This document shows, piece after piece, positions 5,495 to 6,871 of a stretch of DNA of 6,871 nt. The translations under genes and the position numbers were made by a program. The stretch spans positions 1 through 6,871 of the forward strand of contig CAZKXX010000141.1 of the NCBI GenBank assembly GCA_964556705.1, read 5' to 3'. Source of the DNA: CAZKXX01 sp964556705 (GTDB lineage: Bacteria > Acidobacteriota > Terriglobia > UBA7540). A model generated the notes under the pieces. That model searched no databases. It was not told the origin of the DNA and worked only from the letters and a program-made list of their open reading frames with translations. Numbering within the stretch: position 1 is the stretch's first letter; every line of letters starts with the position of its first letter.

Positions 5495-5525
5495 CCTTCC
5501 CTGATTTTCCGCGGTGGGCACTGAG

Positions 5526-6497
5526 ATGACTAGTGGTCGCGCCATCCTCGAAGGGCTGCGCATCGCGCGCCGGATTCGCTCCGCCGTCTGGGTGGTGCTC
5601 GTCGCAAACCTCGCCCTCGCGGCGCTCGCGGCGTTTCCGATGTATCGCGGCATCCGGCGCTTCACCAGCCACAGTCTGATGGCCGAACCGCTCGCTTTCG
5701 GGTTCGTGCCCGACTGGCTTACCGATTTTGCCGCGAACAATCCGGGCTCGCTCGACCGCTACGCCGAATGGATGGCGCTCATCGCGCTGGTGGCGATTCC
5801 CGCCAACACGCTGCTCGCCGGCGGCGTGCTGGGACAGATCAAGCGGCTCGACCAGCCGTTTGCGCTCCCTGAATTCTTCTCCGACGTCGCGCGCTATGCC
5901 TGGGGCCTTCTGAAGCTGATGCTCCTGGGACTGGTGATTTACTGGCTGGTGTTCCGCCTTCTCTACCAGGGTCTCGGCGGCCCCGTGACTCGCGCGACGC
6001 GCGAGTGGGTGGACGGCCGGCTGAGCTTCGCGGCGGAACTCGGCCATGGCGCGCTGCTCCTGCTGGCGCTGGTCGCCGTCAACCTGGTGATGGATTTCGC
6101 GCGCGTCAAGATGGTCCGCGATGACACGCCGAGCGCCCTGTATGCTTTTCTGAGCGCGCTGGGATTTTCCATCGCGCGGTTCCGGCGCGTCGCGATTATC
6201 TACGCGGTGCCGACGCTGTGCGGCCTGGCGCTTTTGGGAATCTATCGCCTCGCGGTCCCGTGGGACATTCTCTACACGCCGTATCCGGGCGAAGGCTGGA
6301 TGAGTTACCGCGAGCCGGCGCTGTTTGCGCTGCTCTTTGTCGGGCAGCAGATTGTGATGTTCGGGCGCTTCTGGTTTCGCGCCGCGACGTGGGCCGGCGA
6401 GTGGTCTTACTATGCGTCGGCGGAAACTGCGCCCGAGCCGCCGCCCCCGGCCGCGCCCGCGGAACCCGCACCCGCCGATGTCACGCCCCCCGAATAA
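5526..6497 (+). CDS. Polytopic membrane protein with proline-rich tail, function unknown
   Basis: Predicted 323 residues. Hydrophobic segments lie near 19-40, 82-103, 125-147, 173-190, 222-242 and 264-281, so about six membrane helices. The first is preceded by an amphipathic, basic stretch (EGLRIARRIRS). Conserved-looking loops include the LLAGGVLGQI region (96-105) followed by FALPEFFSDVARYAWG, and MDFARVKMVRDD (189-200), a pattern I associate with uncharacterised acidobacterial-type membrane proteins. The tail, from about 302, is proline/alanine-rich (APEPPPPAAPAEPAPAD) and probably disordered in the cytoplasm. I know no enzyme motif in it. The ATG at 5526 follows GGTGGG by 7 bases; a GTG at 5514 would add four residues. 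It lies 117 bases after the M1 peptidase on the same strand, with only a repeat between, and overlaps the next gene. A role in membrane association or transport linked to the peptidase is a guess from context. Confidence 0.75.
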   Translation: MTSGRAILEGLRIARRIRSAVWVVLVANLALAALAAFPMYRGIRRFTSHSLMAEPLAFGFVPDWLTDFAANNPGSLDRYAEWMALIALVAIPANTLLAGGVLGQIKRLDQPFALPEFFSDVARYAWGLLKLMLLGLVIYWLVFRLLYQGLGGPVTRATREWVDGRLSFAAELGHGALLLLALVAVNLVMDFARVKMVRDDTPSALYAFLSALGFSIARFRRVAIIYAVPTLCGLALLGIYRLAVPWDILYTPYPGEGWMSYREPALFALLFVGQQIVMFGRFWFRAATWAGEWSYYASAETAPEPPPPAAPAEPAPADVTPPE

Positions 6498-6801
6498 AGA
6501 AACGGTGCGGCGCGCCGAGCGACTGCTGCTCGCCGCCCTCGCGCAGGGAACGCGCGAAGGTTCGTTCCGTGAACTGGCGCGCTCGAAACTCGCCGGTTAT
6601 CACTGGCGCGAGCCGGTGCACGAAGTCATCTTCCGGTGTCTGCTTTCCCTCCCCACTGAAAATCCCGCCGTCGTTCGCGAACAGCTCCCCGCGTTGCTCA
6701 CGCGGCGCGGGTTTCCTGATGTCGAGCTTGCGGACCTCTTCTCACCCCTCGATCTGCCTCGCGAAGTCTTTGAGCGCGTCGTCGAGGAATTGACGTCGTA
6801 G
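6478..6801 (+). CDS. Small helical soluble protein of unknown function
   Basis: Predicted 107 residues, with no signal peptide or membrane helix. It is mostly helix-forming: ETVRRAERLLLAALAQG, then WREPVHEVIFRCLLSLP, then VVREQLPALLTRRGFPDVEL, then LPREVFERVVEEL. The arrangement recalls the small helical bundles at the N-terminus of DnaB helicase or the C-terminus of DnaG primase (AERLLL with EPVHEVIF), but the similarity is faint and from memory. The start at 6478 overlaps the upstream gene's end by 20 bases in a different frame, which suggests translational coupling; the ribosome site is weak. The frame is open back to 6412, but the region before 6478 reads as an arginine/proline-rich shadow of the upstream tail. 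Codon use agrees with neighbouring genes, and the uninterrupted frame supports it as real. It ends 70 bases before the window edge, where no further gene is visible. Confidence 0.6.
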   Translation: MSRPPNKETVRRAERLLLAALAQGTREGSFRELARSKLAGYHWREPVHEVIFRCLLSLPTENPAVVREQLPALLTRRGFPDVELADLFSPLDLPREVFERVVEELTS

Positions 6802-6871
6802 CGCGTCTATAACGGTGTCGGCGTTGTCAAGCGACACGAAGGCGGCTGCGAGCCGGGCGCGGGGTCAAGGG

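Noticed and set aside
3699..6047. A 782-codon open frame on the minus strand opposite the M1 peptidase and the membrane protein gene
   Set aside because: It mirrors high-GC codon use of the real plus-strand genes. Its translation is arginine/alanine/histidine-rich with no recognisable domain, and it crosses an intergenic repeat.
6784..6840. TTGACG/TATAAC on the plus strand and TTGACA/TATAGA on the minus strand as promoters at the right edge
   Set aside because: Spacers are only about 12-13 bases, too short for a sigma70-type promoter, and no gene start is visible beyond them.

Overview
This is a GC-rich bacterial window. Three features suggest an environmental lineage of the Acidobacteriota or Verrucomicrobiota kind: dense G/C in third codon positions, interspersed palindromic repeats, and a secreted M1 peptidase next to an uncharacterised membrane protein. 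The phylum is an inference, since there is no rRNA or marker gene here.

Layout. (1) Positions 1-593, minus strand: the 5' two-thirds or so of a bile acid:sodium symporter family (BASS) transporter, running off the left edge. (2) Positions about 690-1802, plus strand: the remnant of a type ISP-like restriction-modification methyltransferase. It keeps the start of the methyltransferase domain through SAM motif I, and the C-terminal target-recognition region. The central part with the catalytic NPPY motif is missing. The remnant holds at least three in-frame hairpin-pair palindromes, one with another palindrome nested inside it. (3) Positions 1846-2457: an apparently intact small protein with a PD-(D/E)XK nuclease-like signature and visibly lower GC. 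With the remnant it looks like the leftover of a horizontally acquired defence island. (4) Positions 2458-2695: a repeat-rich gap with a candidate promoter, then a 96-aa two-helix membrane protein (2696-2986). (5) Positions 2987-3191: a second palindromic repeat and a candidate sigma70-type promoter, leading into a secreted M1 zinc metallopeptidase (3192-5408). (6) Positions 5526-6497: a polytopic membrane protein with a proline-rich tail, overlapping by 20 nt a small soluble protein (6478-6801). The last 70 bases show no recognisable gene.

How the parts fit. The right half (M1 peptidase, polytopic membrane protein, small soluble protein) is co-directional and may be one transcription unit, with peptide hydrolysis outside the cytoplasmic membrane as its only assignable activity. 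The left half is a decaying defence locus colonised by palindromic elements. The most interesting signal is that the visible breaks in the restriction-modification remnant lie beside such hairpins, while the reading frame has stayed open through all of them.
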